Source: WHSW01 sp963742205
Lineage (GTDB): Bacteria; Actinomycetota; Thermoleophilia; Solirubrobacterales; 70-9
DNA: 64,000 bases
Direction: 5' to 3'
Assembly: GCA_963742205.1 (NCBI GenBank)
Contig: CAVUKZ010000009.1
Coordinates: forward strand, 62,001 to 126,000
A program made the position numbers and the translations under genes. This document shows positions 52,780-60,837 of the stretch, piece by piece. The notes under the pieces are model-generated. The model ran no database searches, had not been told where the DNA came from, and saw only the letters and a list, made by a program, of their open reading frames with translations. The stretch's first letter is position 1, and each line of letters begins with the position of its first letter.

Positions 52780-53465
52780 GCGCTCCTCCGACACCCGACG
52801 CCTACGTCGGTCGGCGGGTGGCGCCCTCGATTCTGTCCGCCGACTTTTCGCGGCTGGGGGCCGAGGTGGACACGGTGCTCGAGGCCGGTGCGCGGGTGAT
52901 CCACGTCGACGTGATGGACGGGCACTTCGTCCCGCCGATCACGATCGGCCCGCTGGTCGCCGGCTCGATCGCCGATCGGGTGCACGCCGCCGGCGGGGCG
53001 ATCGACGTGCACCTGATGATCGAGCGCCCGGAGCGCCACGTCGAGGCCTTCGCGGAGGCGGGCGCCGACTCGATCACGATCCACGTCGAGGCGACCCCGC
53101 ATACGAACCGCACGTTGAACGCGATCCGCGAGGCCGGCTGCCTCGCGGGCGTGGCGCTCAACCCGGGCACACCGGTGAGCGCGGTGAGCGAGCTCGCCGG
53201 GGTCGCCGACCTGATCCTGTGTATGAGCGTCAACCCCGGTTGGGGCGGCCAGCCGTTCATCGGCGCTTCGCCCGACAAGCTGCGCCGCCTCGCCGATCTC
53301 CACCCCGAGGCCCTGCTCGAGGTCGATGGCGGCGTCGACCCGGGCACCGCCGGGCTGGTGGCGGACGCCGGCGCGACGCTGCTCGTCGCGGGCTCGGCGA
53401 TCTTCGGGACGCCCGACCCGGCGCAGGCCTACCGTGAGATCGCCGCCGCGGCCGGGGCGAATTAG
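52776..53465 (+). CDS. rpe: Ribulose-phosphate 3-epimerase
   Basis: Pentose-phosphate pathway TIM-barrel epimerase. The GTG overlapping the zinc-ribbon stop gives 229 residues. VAPSILSADFSRLGAEVDTV, VIHVDVMDGHFVPPITIGPL, IDVHLMIERPERHVEAFAEA, ALNPGTPVSAVSELAGVADL, LCMSVNPGWGGQPFIGASPD and EVDGGVDPGTAGLVADAGA hold the metal His/Asp residues and phosphate site. Last gene of the def operon; convergent with the antiporter gene 5 nt away. Confidence 0.95.
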   Translation: MSAPPTPDAYVGRRVAPSILSADFSRLGAEVDTVLEAGARVIHVDVMDGHFVPPITIGPLVAGSIADRVHAAGGAIDVHLMIERPERHVEAFAEAGADSITIHVEATPHTNRTLNAIREAGCLAGVALNPGTPVSAVSELAGVADLILCMSVNPGWGGQPFIGASPDKLRRLADLHPEALLEVDGGVDPGTAGLVADAGATLLVAGSAIFGTPDPAQAYREIAAAAGAN

Positions 53466-53470
53466 CGTTT

Positions 53471-55276
53471 CTAACCGCTGCGCGGCGCCGCGGCGCTCAG
53501 GGCACCGGCCAGCTCCTGCCACCAGGCCCGCTCGGCCGAGCTGAGGCCGTCGCGGGTGACGCGGCGGGCGCACCATTCGGCGAGCGCGCGACGGCCGCCG
53601 ACCGCGAGCAGGTCGGCGCCGGTCGCCGCGTAGCGGCCGTCCGCGAGCGTCGCGAGGACGCCGGGGCCGTCGCTGCGGGTGCGCATCGTCTGGGAGACGG
53701 GCACGCCCTCGATCGCCTCCGGGGCACCCGGGTCGCCGTCGGTCGCCGACCAGGGGCGCACCGAGAACACCTGTGGCGCCCCGCGGGGCGGCAGCGCGGG
53801 AACCGGGGGCCCGCCGAGGGGCCCGTCACGCCAGCGCTCGGCCAGCCGCTCGAGCTCTCCCGAGTGCTCGAGCCGCGAGACGACATGAAGCTCGTCGCCT
53901 GGCTCGATCAGGGTCGAGCCGCGCGGCGGCAGCGCCTCGCCGCCGCGGACGATCAGGTTGACCAGCGCCTGGCGGGGGAGGCCGAGCTCCTTCACCGTAC
54001 GGCCGCCCGCGGCATCGCCGGGACGCACCCGCCACACGAGCGACTCGCCCCCGAGCTCGCGGATGATTCCCGTCTCGATCAGCGGTGGCGGCAGCGCCAC
54101 CTCGTCGCTGACCACGCCCAGGCGCTTCGCCAGCGGCTCGAAGGTGCTGCCCTGGATCAGGGTCGAGGTGACGACGACGAAGAAGACGACGTTGAAGATC
54201 AGGGCCGTGTCGCCGACGCCGGCGACGACTGGGAAGGTGGCGAGCCAGATCGGGATCGCGCCGCGGAGGCCCGCCCAGCCGAGCATCAGCCGCTCGCGGT
54301 TGTCAAACGGCGAGAACGCGCTGGCGACGAACGCGGCGAGCGGGCGGGCGACGAAGATCAGCACGACCGCGACCAGCAGCGCCGCGCCCGCGTGGTCGTC
54401 GAGCCCACTGGGGAAGACCAGCAGCCCGAGCAACACGAACAGCGAGATCTGGGCGATCCACGAGAGGCCCTGGTGAAAGGCGATCGTCGTCTGGCGGGCG
54501 GGGATCGGCCCGGTGCCGAGGATCAGGGCGACGATGTAGACCGACAGAAAGCCGGACCCGTGGACGAGCTCCGGCACCCCGTAGGCGAGCGCCGCGGTGG
54601 CGAGCGACGCCACCGGGTACAGCCCGGGGCTCGGCAGGTCGACCCTGCGGACGCACCACCGGGCGCCGAACCCGATCGCGACGCCGAGGGCGAGCCCGAG
54701 CGCGAGCTTGACCGCGAGGCTGGCGACCATGTCGGCGAGGCCGTAGTCCGACATCTGGATCCAGTCGATGAACCCGGTGACGAGCAGCAGCGCGACCGGG
54801 TCGTTCATGCCGGACTCGCCCTCGAGCGCCCGCGCGAGACGTTTGCGCAGGTGCGAGCCGCGCAGGACGGCGAAGATCGCCGCGCTGTCGGTCGCCGCCA
54901 CGGCGGAGCCGATCAGCAGTCCCTCGAGGGTCGAGAGATCGAGCAGCCAGACCGCGGCCAGGCCGGTGATCACCGCTGTGACCACGGTGCCGATCGTCGC
55001 CAGCGAGATCGCGGTCCCGAGCACCGGGCGGATCTCGTTCCAGCCCGCGGTGAGGCCGCCCTCGAAGAGGATCAGCACGAGCCCGATCGTCCCCAGCGTG
55101 CGGGCGAGCTCGTAGTTGTTGAAGTCGACGCCGCCGATGCCCTCGGACCCGATCAATATCCCGAGGCCCAGGAAGAGCAGCAGGCCGGGGATTCGGACTC
55201 GATCGGCGGCCTTGGCGGCGACGAGCCCCGCGGCCAGCAACAGCCCGACGACGAGGATCAGCTCGGAATCGGACAC
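53471..55276 (-). CDS. Potassium/proton antiporter, CPA1 family with TrkA-C domain
   Basis: Cation/proton antiporter similar to NhaP2/CvrA. The GTG start gives 601 residues. Twelve or so membrane segments run to about 395, with the ion-site motifs GSAVAATDSAAIFAVLRGS and EGESGMNDPVALLLVTGFID. A TrkA-C regulatory domain follows (VRPGDAAGGRTVKELGLPRQ, ALPPRGSTLIEPGDELHVVS) and then a C-terminal region of about 110 residues of unknown function. The TrkA-C domain suggests K+ or nucleotide gating (family knowledge). Confidence 0.9.
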   Translation of the reverse strand: MSDSELILVVGLLLAAGLVAAKAADRVRIPGLLLFLGLGILIGSEGIGGVDFNNYELARTLGTIGLVLILFEGGLTAGWNEIRPVLGTAISLATIGTVVTAVITGLAAVWLLDLSTLEGLLIGSAVAATDSAAIFAVLRGSHLRKRLARALEGESGMNDPVALLLVTGFIDWIQMSDYGLADMVASLAVKLALGLALGVAIGFGARWCVRRVDLPSPGLYPVASLATAALAYGVPELVHGSGFLSVYIVALILGTGPIPARQTTIAFHQGLSWIAQISLFVLLGLLVFPSGLDDHAGAALLVAVVLIFVARPLAAFVASAFSPFDNRERLMLGWAGLRGAIPIWLATFPVVAGVGDTALIFNVVFFVVVTSTLIQGSTFEPLAKRLGVVSDEVALPPPLIETGIIRELGGESLVWRVRPGDAAGGRTVKELGLPRQALVNLIVRGGEALPPRGSTLIEPGDELHVVSRLEHSGELERLAERWRDGPLGGPPVPALPPRGAPQVFSVRPWSATDGDPGAPEAIEGVPVSQTMRTRSDGPGVLATLADGRYAATGADLLAVGGRRALAEWCARRVTRDGLSSAERAWWQELAGALSAAAPRSG

Positions 55277-55297
55277 CGCGGCGACCGTACCCGGTTA

Positions 55298-56659
55298 TCA
55301 GCTGGCTTCGTCGGCCAGTGCAAGCCGCGCCTCGACCTCCTGCGCGGGGCTCAGCTCGTCGCCGTCGCGCCGTTCGCGATACAGGCGCCGCAGGGCGAGG
55401 AAGAGGACCGCGGCGGCGGCGAGGAAGCCGACCTCGATCCGGCGCGCCGGATCGAGGACGTCGATCAGGCTCCACACGAGAAAGCCGATGGCGCAGGCGA
55501 TCCAGCAGGTCGCGGCCCGGCGCGCCTGTCCCTGGGCGAGGGCGGCCTGGTTGAGCGTGGTCGAGGCGAGGTACAGGCCCATCGCCGCGGTCACGATCAG
55601 CAGGCCGGCGCGGTCGTAGGAGAAGCGGTCGGAGAACGCCGCCTGCATGAGGGCCGGTCCGGCGATGGCGACGACGAGCGCGACCACCGCCGTGAACACG
55701 ACGATCGCGCGCAGGGTGACGCCGACCGAGAGCTCAAACGCCTCCGCCGCCTCCGGGTCGTCGCCGCGTCGCGACCGCAGCCGCGTGAGGTGGGGCAGGA
55801 GGCTGATCGCGATCCCCTGGAAGACCAGCAGGGGGGCGCGGGCGAGCATCAGCACGTTGAAGATGTAGCCCGCGGCGGCGGCGCTGACGCTCGCGTGCAG
55901 CAGCAGCGGCCCGGCGTTGAGGAAGATCTGCTCGCTGAGCATGATCAGCAGCACGGCGGCCGCGAACGCCCCGCCGCCGGCGAGCCCCGTGTCGCGCGCC
56001 CGGGCCGCCGCGGCCGGAGCAGGGGCCGTGCCGGCGGCCCGCGTTGCGCGGTGGACGAAGGCGAGCGGGACCACGGTGAGCGAGAACAGCGGCGCGGCGA
56101 CGACGCCCGCGGCGATGGCGTCGCGGCCGGCGGCGATCCCCACGGCGACCGCGAGCGAGAAGAGCATGCGCGAGAACGACTCCGAGGTCAGCAGCCCGGC
56201 GAGCACGCCGAAATGGCCCTCGCCGGCGAGAAAGCCGCGGGCGAAGAAGCTGGCCGCAAACGCCAGCACCGCACCGACGTAGATCCAGTAGAGGGTCTCG
56301 CTGCCGGAGAACAGCTCGTCGGTGAGCGGACCGCGCAACGCGAGGGCCGCGAGGGCGAAGCAGATTGCGACCAGGGCCTGGATCCGGGCCGCGGTGCGCA
56401 GCACGCCGCCGATGGGCTCCGCGCGCTCGCGGCGCTCGGCGATGCTCCGCGAGAGGTACTGCTCCACGGGGCGATGGAGCACCGAGATCGTCACGAAGGT
56501 GGCCGACCACAACACGACGACCTCGCCGTAGGCGGTCGAGTCGAGGTTGTGGGAGGCGAGGGCGAAGAAGACGTAGGTGAGGACCCCCGCCGCGCCGACC
56601 CCAGCCGAGAGCATCCCCGCCGAGCGCCCGAAGCTGCGCGCTTGGGCACCGGCCGCCAT
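55298..56659 (-). CDS. Polysaccharide flippase-like MOP-superfamily membrane protein
   Basis: Integral membrane protein, 453 residues from the ATG at 56659, with about 12-14 hydrophobic helices. Features such as LTYVFFALASHNLDSTAYGE, VLWSATFVTISVLHRPVEQY and the internal LLIMLSEQIFLNAGPLLLHA resemble Wzx/MATE/MurJ-superfamily flippases. Likely moves a lipid-linked glycan, perhaps the one started by the WbaP-like transferase at 2.3-3.8 kb (inference, not linked). Short polar C-terminal tail. 21 nt after its stop begins the antiporter gene on the same strand. Confidence 0.8.
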   Translation of the reverse strand: MAAGAQARSFGRSAGMLSAGVGAAGVLTYVFFALASHNLDSTAYGEVVVLWSATFVTISVLHRPVEQYLSRSIAERRERAEPIGGVLRTAARIQALVAICFALAALALRGPLTDELFSGSETLYWIYVGAVLAFAASFFARGFLAGEGHFGVLAGLLTSESFSRMLFSLAVAVGIAAGRDAIAAGVVAAPLFSLTVVPLAFVHRATRAAGTAPAPAAAARARDTGLAGGGAFAAAVLLIMLSEQIFLNAGPLLLHASVSAAAAGYIFNVLMLARAPLLVFQGIAISLLPHLTRLRSRRGDDPEAAEAFELSVGVTLRAIVVFTAVVALVVAIAGPALMQAAFSDRFSYDRAGLLIVTAAMGLYLASTTLNQAALAQGQARRAATCWIACAIGFLVWSLIDVLDPARRIEVGFLAAAAVLFLALRRLYRERRDGDELSPAQEVEARLALADEAS

Positions 56660-56711
56660 CGCCTCGCAAGCTACCGTCCGGGGCGGCCCGATCGGGCGTG
56701 CTCCGCGTCCG

Positions 56712-56766
56712 CGCGCCGAGTGACACCTGAACCACGCGTAGGGTGGTTGTGATGGCACTCGGCGCG
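56712..56766. repeat. 49-nt palindromic intergenic repeat, copy 2
   Basis: Outer arms CGCGCCGAGTG and CACTCGGCGCG extend the same core as copy 1 (56715-56763, 49 nt); inner arms are CTGAACCAC and GTGGTTGTGATGG. It lies between divergent genes (flippase and ribD), whereas copy 1 lies between convergent ones. Confidence 0.85.
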
Positions 56767-56789
56767 TGCTTTGGCCTTGTCGGGCGGGG

Positions 56790-56795
56790 TATGAT
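56790..56795 (+). promoter_or_regulatory. -10 box of the riboflavin operon
   Basis: TATGAT is a near-perfect -10 hexamer; no clear -35 was found. The transcript would start about 56802, inside the adjacent palindrome, leaving an 18-nt leader. No FMN riboswitch can fit. Confidence 0.55.
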
Positions 56796-56798
56796 CGG

Positions 56799-56814
56799 TT
56801 GACTGACCAGTCAA
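56799..56814 (+). promoter_or_regulatory. Palindromic operator candidate at the rib promoter
   Basis: TTGACTG-AC-CAGTCAA is a perfect 7-bp inverted repeat, 4 nt after the -10 box and over the expected +1. Its form resembles TetR-family operators of actinobacteria. No TetR gene is in the window. Confidence 0.55.
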
Positions 56815-56819
56815 TCAGG

Positions 56820-57947
56820 ATGAGTTCCGTCGCCACAGACGAGGATCGGGCCCGGCTCCGACAGGCGCTGGAGCTCGCCGAGCGGGGCCGCGGCCAGGTG
56901 AGCCCGAACCCGCTCGTCGGCGCCGTGATCACCGCGGGCGGGGAGTTGATCGGCGAGGGCCATCACGCCCGGCTCGGCGCCGAGCACGCCGAGGTCGCCG
57001 CGCTCGCCGACTGCCGCCGCCGCGGCAACGAGCCGGCGGGGGCGACGATGTACGTCTCGCAGGAGCCCTGCGCGCACCAGGGGCGCCAGCCACCGTGCAC
57101 GGACGCGATCCTCGCGGCCGGGATCGCTCGCGTCGTGGTCGGCTCCGACGACCCGAGCGAGAAGGCCTCGGGCCGTGGCCCGGGCATCCTGCGCGACGAG
57201 GGGGTCGACGTCGCCTTCGCCGACGGCGCGGAGGCCGCGGCCGCCCGGCTCATCAACCAGCCCTTTCGCAAGCACGCGCGCACCGGCCGGCCGCTGGTGA
57301 CGTTGAAGTCGGCGGTCAGCCTCGACGGCTTCACCGCCACCGCGAGCGGCGACTCGCGGTGGATCTCCGGACCCGAGAGCCGGGCGCTCGTGCATCGATG
57401 GCGGGCGGACTCGGACGCGGTCGCGGTCGGGATCGGCACCGCGCTGGCCGACGACCCGTTGCTGACCGCCCGCGACGTCGACGATCCCCACCCGCGCCAG
57501 CCGGCGCGCGTGGTCTTCGACTCGGCCGCCCGGCTCACCGTCGACTCGGAGCTCGTGCGCTCGGTCGAGACCGCGCCGCTCTACGTGCTGACCGGCCCGG
57601 AGGCCGACCAGGGGCGGGTCGCCGCCCTGCGCGAGGCCGGCGCCGAGGTGATCGATCTCGTCGGCGACCGCGACCGGCGGTTGGCCGCCGCGCTCGACGA
57701 GCTCGGAGGCCGCGGGATCACGTCGCTGCTGGTCGAGGGTGGGGCGGAGCTCGCCGGCTCGCTGCTCGGCGCGGGGGAGGTCGACGAACTGCGCGTGTTC
57801 ATCGCCCCCCTGGTGATCGGCGGCGGCCGCCCGCTGGCGGCGGGCCCGGGGCCGGAGCGGATCGCCGACGCGCTCACGCCGCTGGAGTGCGATTGGCAGC
57901 CGTCCGGGGCCGACATGCTCGCCCGGGCAAGGCTGCGGGAGTGGTGA
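56820..57947 (+). CDS. ribD: Bifunctional riboflavin deaminase/reductase RibD
   Basis: Carries out two riboflavin steps, deamination of the pyrimidine then NADPH reduction of the ribose. The ATG at 56820 gives 375 residues; the longer open frame covers the promoter. Deaminase domain: QVSPNPLVGAVITAGGELIG, HAEVAALADC and the zinc motif EPCAHQGRQPPC. Reductase domain: RPLVTLKSAVSLDGFTATAS, GDSRWISGPESRALVHRWRA, DAVAVGIGTALADDPLLTAR and LVEGGAELAGSLLGAGEVDE. The stop overlaps ribE (TGATG). Confidence 0.96.
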   Translation: MSSVATDEDRARLRQALELAERGRGQVSPNPLVGAVITAGGELIGEGHHARLGAEHAEVAALADCRRRGNEPAGATMYVSQEPCAHQGRQPPCTDAILAAGIARVVVGSDDPSEKASGRGPGILRDEGVDVAFADGAEAAAARLINQPFRKHARTGRPLVTLKSAVSLDGFTATASGDSRWISGPESRALVHRWRADSDAVAVGIGTALADDPLLTARDVDDPHPRQPARVVFDSAARLTVDSELVRSVETAPLYVLTGPEADQGRVAALREAGAEVIDLVGDRDRRLAAALDELGGRGITSLLVEGGAELAGSLLGAGEVDELRVFIAPLVIGGGRPLAAGPGPERIADALTPLECDWQPSGADMLARARLREW

Positions 57948-58546
57948 TGTTCACGGGGATCGTCGAGGAGGTCGGCGCGGTCGAGGGGGTCGAGTCCGGC
58001 GATGGCGGGGCGAGGCTGTCGGTCGGCGCCGGGTTCGGGGGCGAGCTGCGCGAGGGCGACTCGGTCTCGGTGGAGGGCGTCTGCCTCACGGCGACGGCCG
58101 TGCGTGCCGATGGCTTCGATGCCGACGTCATGAACCAGACCCTGAGCCTGACCACCCTCGGCGAACTCGAGCCCGGCGCCCGCGTCAACCTCGAGCCGGC
58201 GCTGCGCGCCGGGCGTCCGCTCGGCGGCCACCTCGTGCAGGGTCATGTGGACGGCGTGGGGGAGGTGCGCTCGGTGACCGCGGACGGTTTCGCGCGCCGG
58301 GTGCGGGTCTCGGTCCCGGACGGCCTGGGCCGCTATCTGGTCGAGCACGGGTCCGTGGCCGTGGCCGGGGTCAGCCTCACGGTCGCCGACCTCGGCGACG
58401 ACTGGTTCGAGGTCTCGCTGATCCCCGAGACGCTTGAGCGCACCACGCTCGGCTCGGTCGCCGCGGGGGACCGGGTCAATCTGGAGCTGGACGTGGTCGC
58501 TCGCTACGTCGAGCGCCTTCTACGCTTCAAGGAGAGAGATGGCTGA
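57947..58546 (+). CDS. ribE: Riboflavin synthase alpha chain
   Basis: Dismutates two 6,7-dimethyl-8-ribityllumazine molecules to riboflavin. The ATG gives 199 residues beginning MFTGIVEEVGAVEGVESG. Two lumazine-binding repeats: SVSVEGVCLTATAVRADGFD with NLEPALRAGRPLGGHLVQGH, and SVAVAGVSLTVADLGDDWFE with NLELDVVARYVERLL. Typical double-barrel architecture. ribBA begins within its last codons. Confidence 0.96.
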   Translation: MFTGIVEEVGAVEGVESGDGGARLSVGAGFGGELREGDSVSVEGVCLTATAVRADGFDADVMNQTLSLTTLGELEPGARVNLEPALRAGRPLGGHLVQGHVDGVGEVRSVTADGFARRVRVSVPDGLGRYLVEHGSVAVAGVSLTVADLGDDWFEVSLIPETLERTTLGSVAAGDRVNLELDVVARYVERLLRFKERDG

Positions 58547-59846
58547 GAACACCACCGCCACGCAGGCGCCCTTCGCGACCATCGAAGAGGCCATCGACGA
58601 GATCCGCCGCGGCCGGATGGTGGTCGTCTGCGACGACGAGAACCGCGAGAACGAGGGCGACCTGACGCTGGCGGCGCAGTTCGCGACCCCCGAGGCGATC
58701 AACTTCATGGCCAAGGAGGGGCGGGGCCTGATCTGCCTCTCGCTCACCTCCGAGCGCTGCGACGAGCTGGGGCTCAACCTGATGGCGGCCAAGAACGAGG
58801 CCCCGCTGCAGACCGCGTTCACGGTCTCGGTCGAGGCCCGCGAGGGCGTCACCACGGGGATCTCCGCCGCCGACCGGGCGCACACGATCCAGGTCGCGAT
58901 CGATCCCAACTCCGACTCCCATTCGCTGGTCCAGCCCGGGCACGTGTTCCCGCTCAAGGCCCGCGACGGTGGCGTGCTCGAGCGCGCCGGTCAGACCGAG
59001 GCGGGCGTTGACCTGGCCCGGCTCGCCGGCCTCAACCCGGCCGGGGTGATCTGCGAGATCATGAACGACGACGGGACCATGGCCCGGGTCGGGGACCTGA
59101 TCCCCTACTGCGAGCGCCACGGCCTGAAGATGATCACGGTCGCCGACCTGATCGCCTACCGGCGGCGCAACGAGCGCCTGGTCGAGCGCGTCGTGGCGAC
59201 CAAGCTGCCGACGGCGTTCGGGGAGTTCACGGCGGTCGGCTACCGGTCGCTGCTCGACGACAAGCATCACGTGGCGATGGTCAAGGGCAGCGTCTCGGGG
59301 GCCGATGACGTGCTCGTCCGGGTCCACTCCGAGTGCCTCACCGGCGACGTCTTTCACTCGCTGCGCTGCGACTGCGGCGAGCAGCTCGAGGCGGCGATGG
59401 CGATGATCGAATCGGAGGGGCAGGGCGTGCTCCTCTACCTCTCGCAGGAGGGTCGCGGGATCGGGCTGCTGAACAAGCTCCGCGCCTACAAGCTGCAGGA
59501 GGAGGGCCTCGACACCGTCGACGCGAACCTGAAGCTCGGGCTGCCCGCCGACCTGCGCGACTACGGGATCGGGGCCCAGATCCTGGTCGACCTCGGCCTC
59601 TCGAGCATCCGCATCCTCACCAACAACCCGAAGAAGATCCACGGGCTCGAGGGCTACGGGCTCTCGGTGAGCGAGCAGGTGCCGATCCAGTCCGTGCCCA
59701 ACCCGCACAACGAGAGCTACCTGAACGCCAAGCGCGACAAGCTCGGCCATCGCCTGCATCACCAGGGCCTGGCGCTCGACGCCGAGCTGCTCCACGACGA
59801 GCACATCCGCGATGCGCGCGAGGAGCGGGAGCGCAGCGGTGGCTGA
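58539..59846 (+). CDS. ribBA: Bifunctional DHBP synthase / GTP cyclohydrolase II (RibBA)
   Basis: Supplies both precursors of lumazine. The ATG at 58539, with AAGGAGAGAG in front, gives 435 residues. DHBP synthase: VVVCDDENRENEGDLTLAAQ, SVEARE-GVTTGISAADRAHT and RAGQTEAGVDLARLAGL-type motifs. GTP cyclohydrolase II: VLVRVHSECLTGDVFHSLRC, DCGEQLEAAMAMI (zinc cysteines), YLSQEGRGIGLLNKLRAYKL and RILTNNPKKIHGLEGYGL. ribH overlaps its 3' end by 8 nt. Confidence 0.96.
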   Translation: MAENTTATQAPFATIEEAIDEIRRGRMVVVCDDENRENEGDLTLAAQFATPEAINFMAKEGRGLICLSLTSERCDELGLNLMAAKNEAPLQTAFTVSVEAREGVTTGISAADRAHTIQVAIDPNSDSHSLVQPGHVFPLKARDGGVLERAGQTEAGVDLARLAGLNPAGVICEIMNDDGTMARVGDLIPYCERHGLKMITVADLIAYRRRNERLVERVVATKLPTAFGEFTAVGYRSLLDDKHHVAMVKGSVSGADDVLVRVHSECLTGDVFHSLRCDCGEQLEAAMAMIESEGQGVLLYLSQEGRGIGLLNKLRAYKLQEEGLDTVDANLKLGLPADLRDYGIGAQILVDLGLSSIRILTNNPKKIHGLEGYGLSVSEQVPIQSVPNPHNESYLNAKRDKLGHRLHHQGLALDAELLHDEHIRDAREERERSGG

Positions 59847-60267
59847 GTATGCGATCTGCGTTGCGACGTTCTACGAGGAGCTCGCCGGGCGGCTCGTGAA
59901 CGGCGCGACCGAGGCGTTCGCCGAGCACGGCGTCAGCCCGGCATCGGTCCACACGTTCGAGGTCCCCGGCGCCTTCGAGCTGCCCCTGGCCGCGAAGTGG
60001 TGCGCCGAGTCCGAGCGCTTCGACGGCGTGGCCTGCCTCGGGGTCGTGATCCGCGGCGAGACCGACCATTACGAGTTCGTCTGCGCCGAGGCCGCGCGAG
60101 GGATCGCCGACGTCTCGCTGCGGACCGGCGTCCCGTGCGCGTTCGGCGTGATCACCGCCGACACCCGCGAGCAGGCCGAAGCCCGGGCCGGCGGCGGCAA
60201 GCGCGATCAGGGCCGTAACGCGGCGCTCGCCGCGCTGCGAATGGCCGAGCTGCGCTCGAGCTTCTGA
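59839..60267 (+). CDS. ribH: 6,7-dimethyl-8-ribityllumazine synthase
   Basis: Icosahedral or pentameric lumazine synthase. The GTG at 59839 gives 142 residues; an ATG at 59812 would add nine residues and overlap ribBA more. AICVATFYEELAGRLVNGAT, HTFEVPGAFELPLAAKW and GVACLGVVIRGETDHYEFVC (catalytic His) are diagnostic. GVITADTREQAEARAGGGKR-DQG is the phosphate-binding end. Completes the ribD-E-BA-H operon. Confidence 0.95.
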   Translation: MAEYAICVATFYEELAGRLVNGATEAFAEHGVSPASVHTFEVPGAFELPLAAKWCAESERFDGVACLGVVIRGETDHYEFVCAEAARGIADVSLRTGVPCAFGVITADTREQAEARAGGGKRDQGRNAALAALRMAELRSSF

Positions 60268-60339
60268 ACCACCGCTGAATAAGCCGGCTCAACGGCGCCG
60301 GGGGTCGGCTGCGGCCTACGGCCTCCGCCTCCCTGTCGC

Positions 60340-60345
60340 TACCAT
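60340..60345 (+). promoter_or_regulatory. -10 box upstream of rpmB
   Basis: TACCAT ends 10 nt before the rpmB ATG in the 88-nt gap after ribH. Confidence 0.4.
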
Positions 60346-60355
60346 CCTCCGTCCC

Positions 60356-60547
60356 ATGGCCAAGGTCTGTTTCAACTGCGGCAAGAAGCCCGCGTTCGGC
60401 AACTCGCGCAGCCACTCGATGGTCGCGACCCGTCGGCGCTTCGACCCGAACCTCCAGAAGGTCCGGATCGACGACGGCGGCCGCCCCCGCCGCGTCTACG
60501 TCTGCACCCGCTGCCTCAAGGCCAACAAGGTCACGAAACACGCCTGA
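60356..60547 (+). CDS. rpmB: Ribosomal protein L28 (zinc-binding C+ form)
   Basis: 63-residue large-subunit protein. AKVCFNCGKKPAFGNSRSHS supplies one CxxC and YVCTRCLKANKVTKHA the other, making the zinc-binding variant that zinc-starved bacteria replace with a C- paralogue. Middle: TRRRFDPNLQKVRIDDGGRP. Monocistronic by position, with 290 nt of non-coding DNA after it. Confidence 0.96.
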   Translation: MAKVCFNCGKKPAFGNSRSHSMVATRRRFDPNLQKVRIDDGGRPRRVYVCTRCLKANKVTKHA

Positions 60548-60837
60548 GCGCGGCTCGCCGCCGCGGTCGGTCGGCACCTCTCACCGAGGGCTCGACAGCC
60601 GACTTCGGGTCGCTCTGACGACGAATAGTCGGCGCTCGGTGGCGTTGGGACATCGGTCTGTCGCCTTTGAGTCGGAGACCGACTGGAAGTCGACATCGGG
60701 AGCGCCACTGAGCAGCTGGGGCGGCGCCGTCAGACCGCGCACGCTGGAGCGCCCGCGCCCCGTCCCCAGGTCGCTGTACCCAGCCGAGTCCGCAGCGTCG
60801 CGCGCTATAGCCGCCTCTCCGCGTAGGCTGTGCCGCC
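60548..60837. other. 290-nt intergenic region between rpmB and the FakA-like gene
   Basis: No convincing gene is seen; the open frames crossing it have no recognisable protein. It contains an inverted repeat TCGGTCT / AGACCGA (60653-60659 and 60676-60682), several GTCGG / CCGAC complementary pairs that could form helices around 60565-60605, and the -10 box of the downstream gene. It is the longest unexplained stretch in this part of the window. Confidence 0.5.
60824..60829 (+). promoter_or_regulatory. -10 box for leaderless FakA-like transcript
   Basis: TAGGCT ends 8 nt before the GTG start. Confidence 0.45.

Noticed and set aside
53864..56752. 962-residue open frame antisense to the antiporter and flippase
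   Set aside because: Highly charged low-complexity translation opposite two clear membrane-protein genes; a shadow frame.
56767..56819. FMN riboswitch before ribD
   Set aside because: No conserved RFN core and the -10 box leaves only an 18-nt leader.
59812..59838. ribH start at ATG 59812
   Set aside because: Adds nine Arg/Ser/Ala residues with no homology and overlaps ribBA further; GTG 59839 matches the family N-terminus.
60262..60275. Third copy of the palindromic repeat (TCTGAACCACC after ribH)
   Set aside because: Only an 11-nt match to one arm; the outer arms GCCGAGTG/CACTCGGC and the complementary arm are missing.
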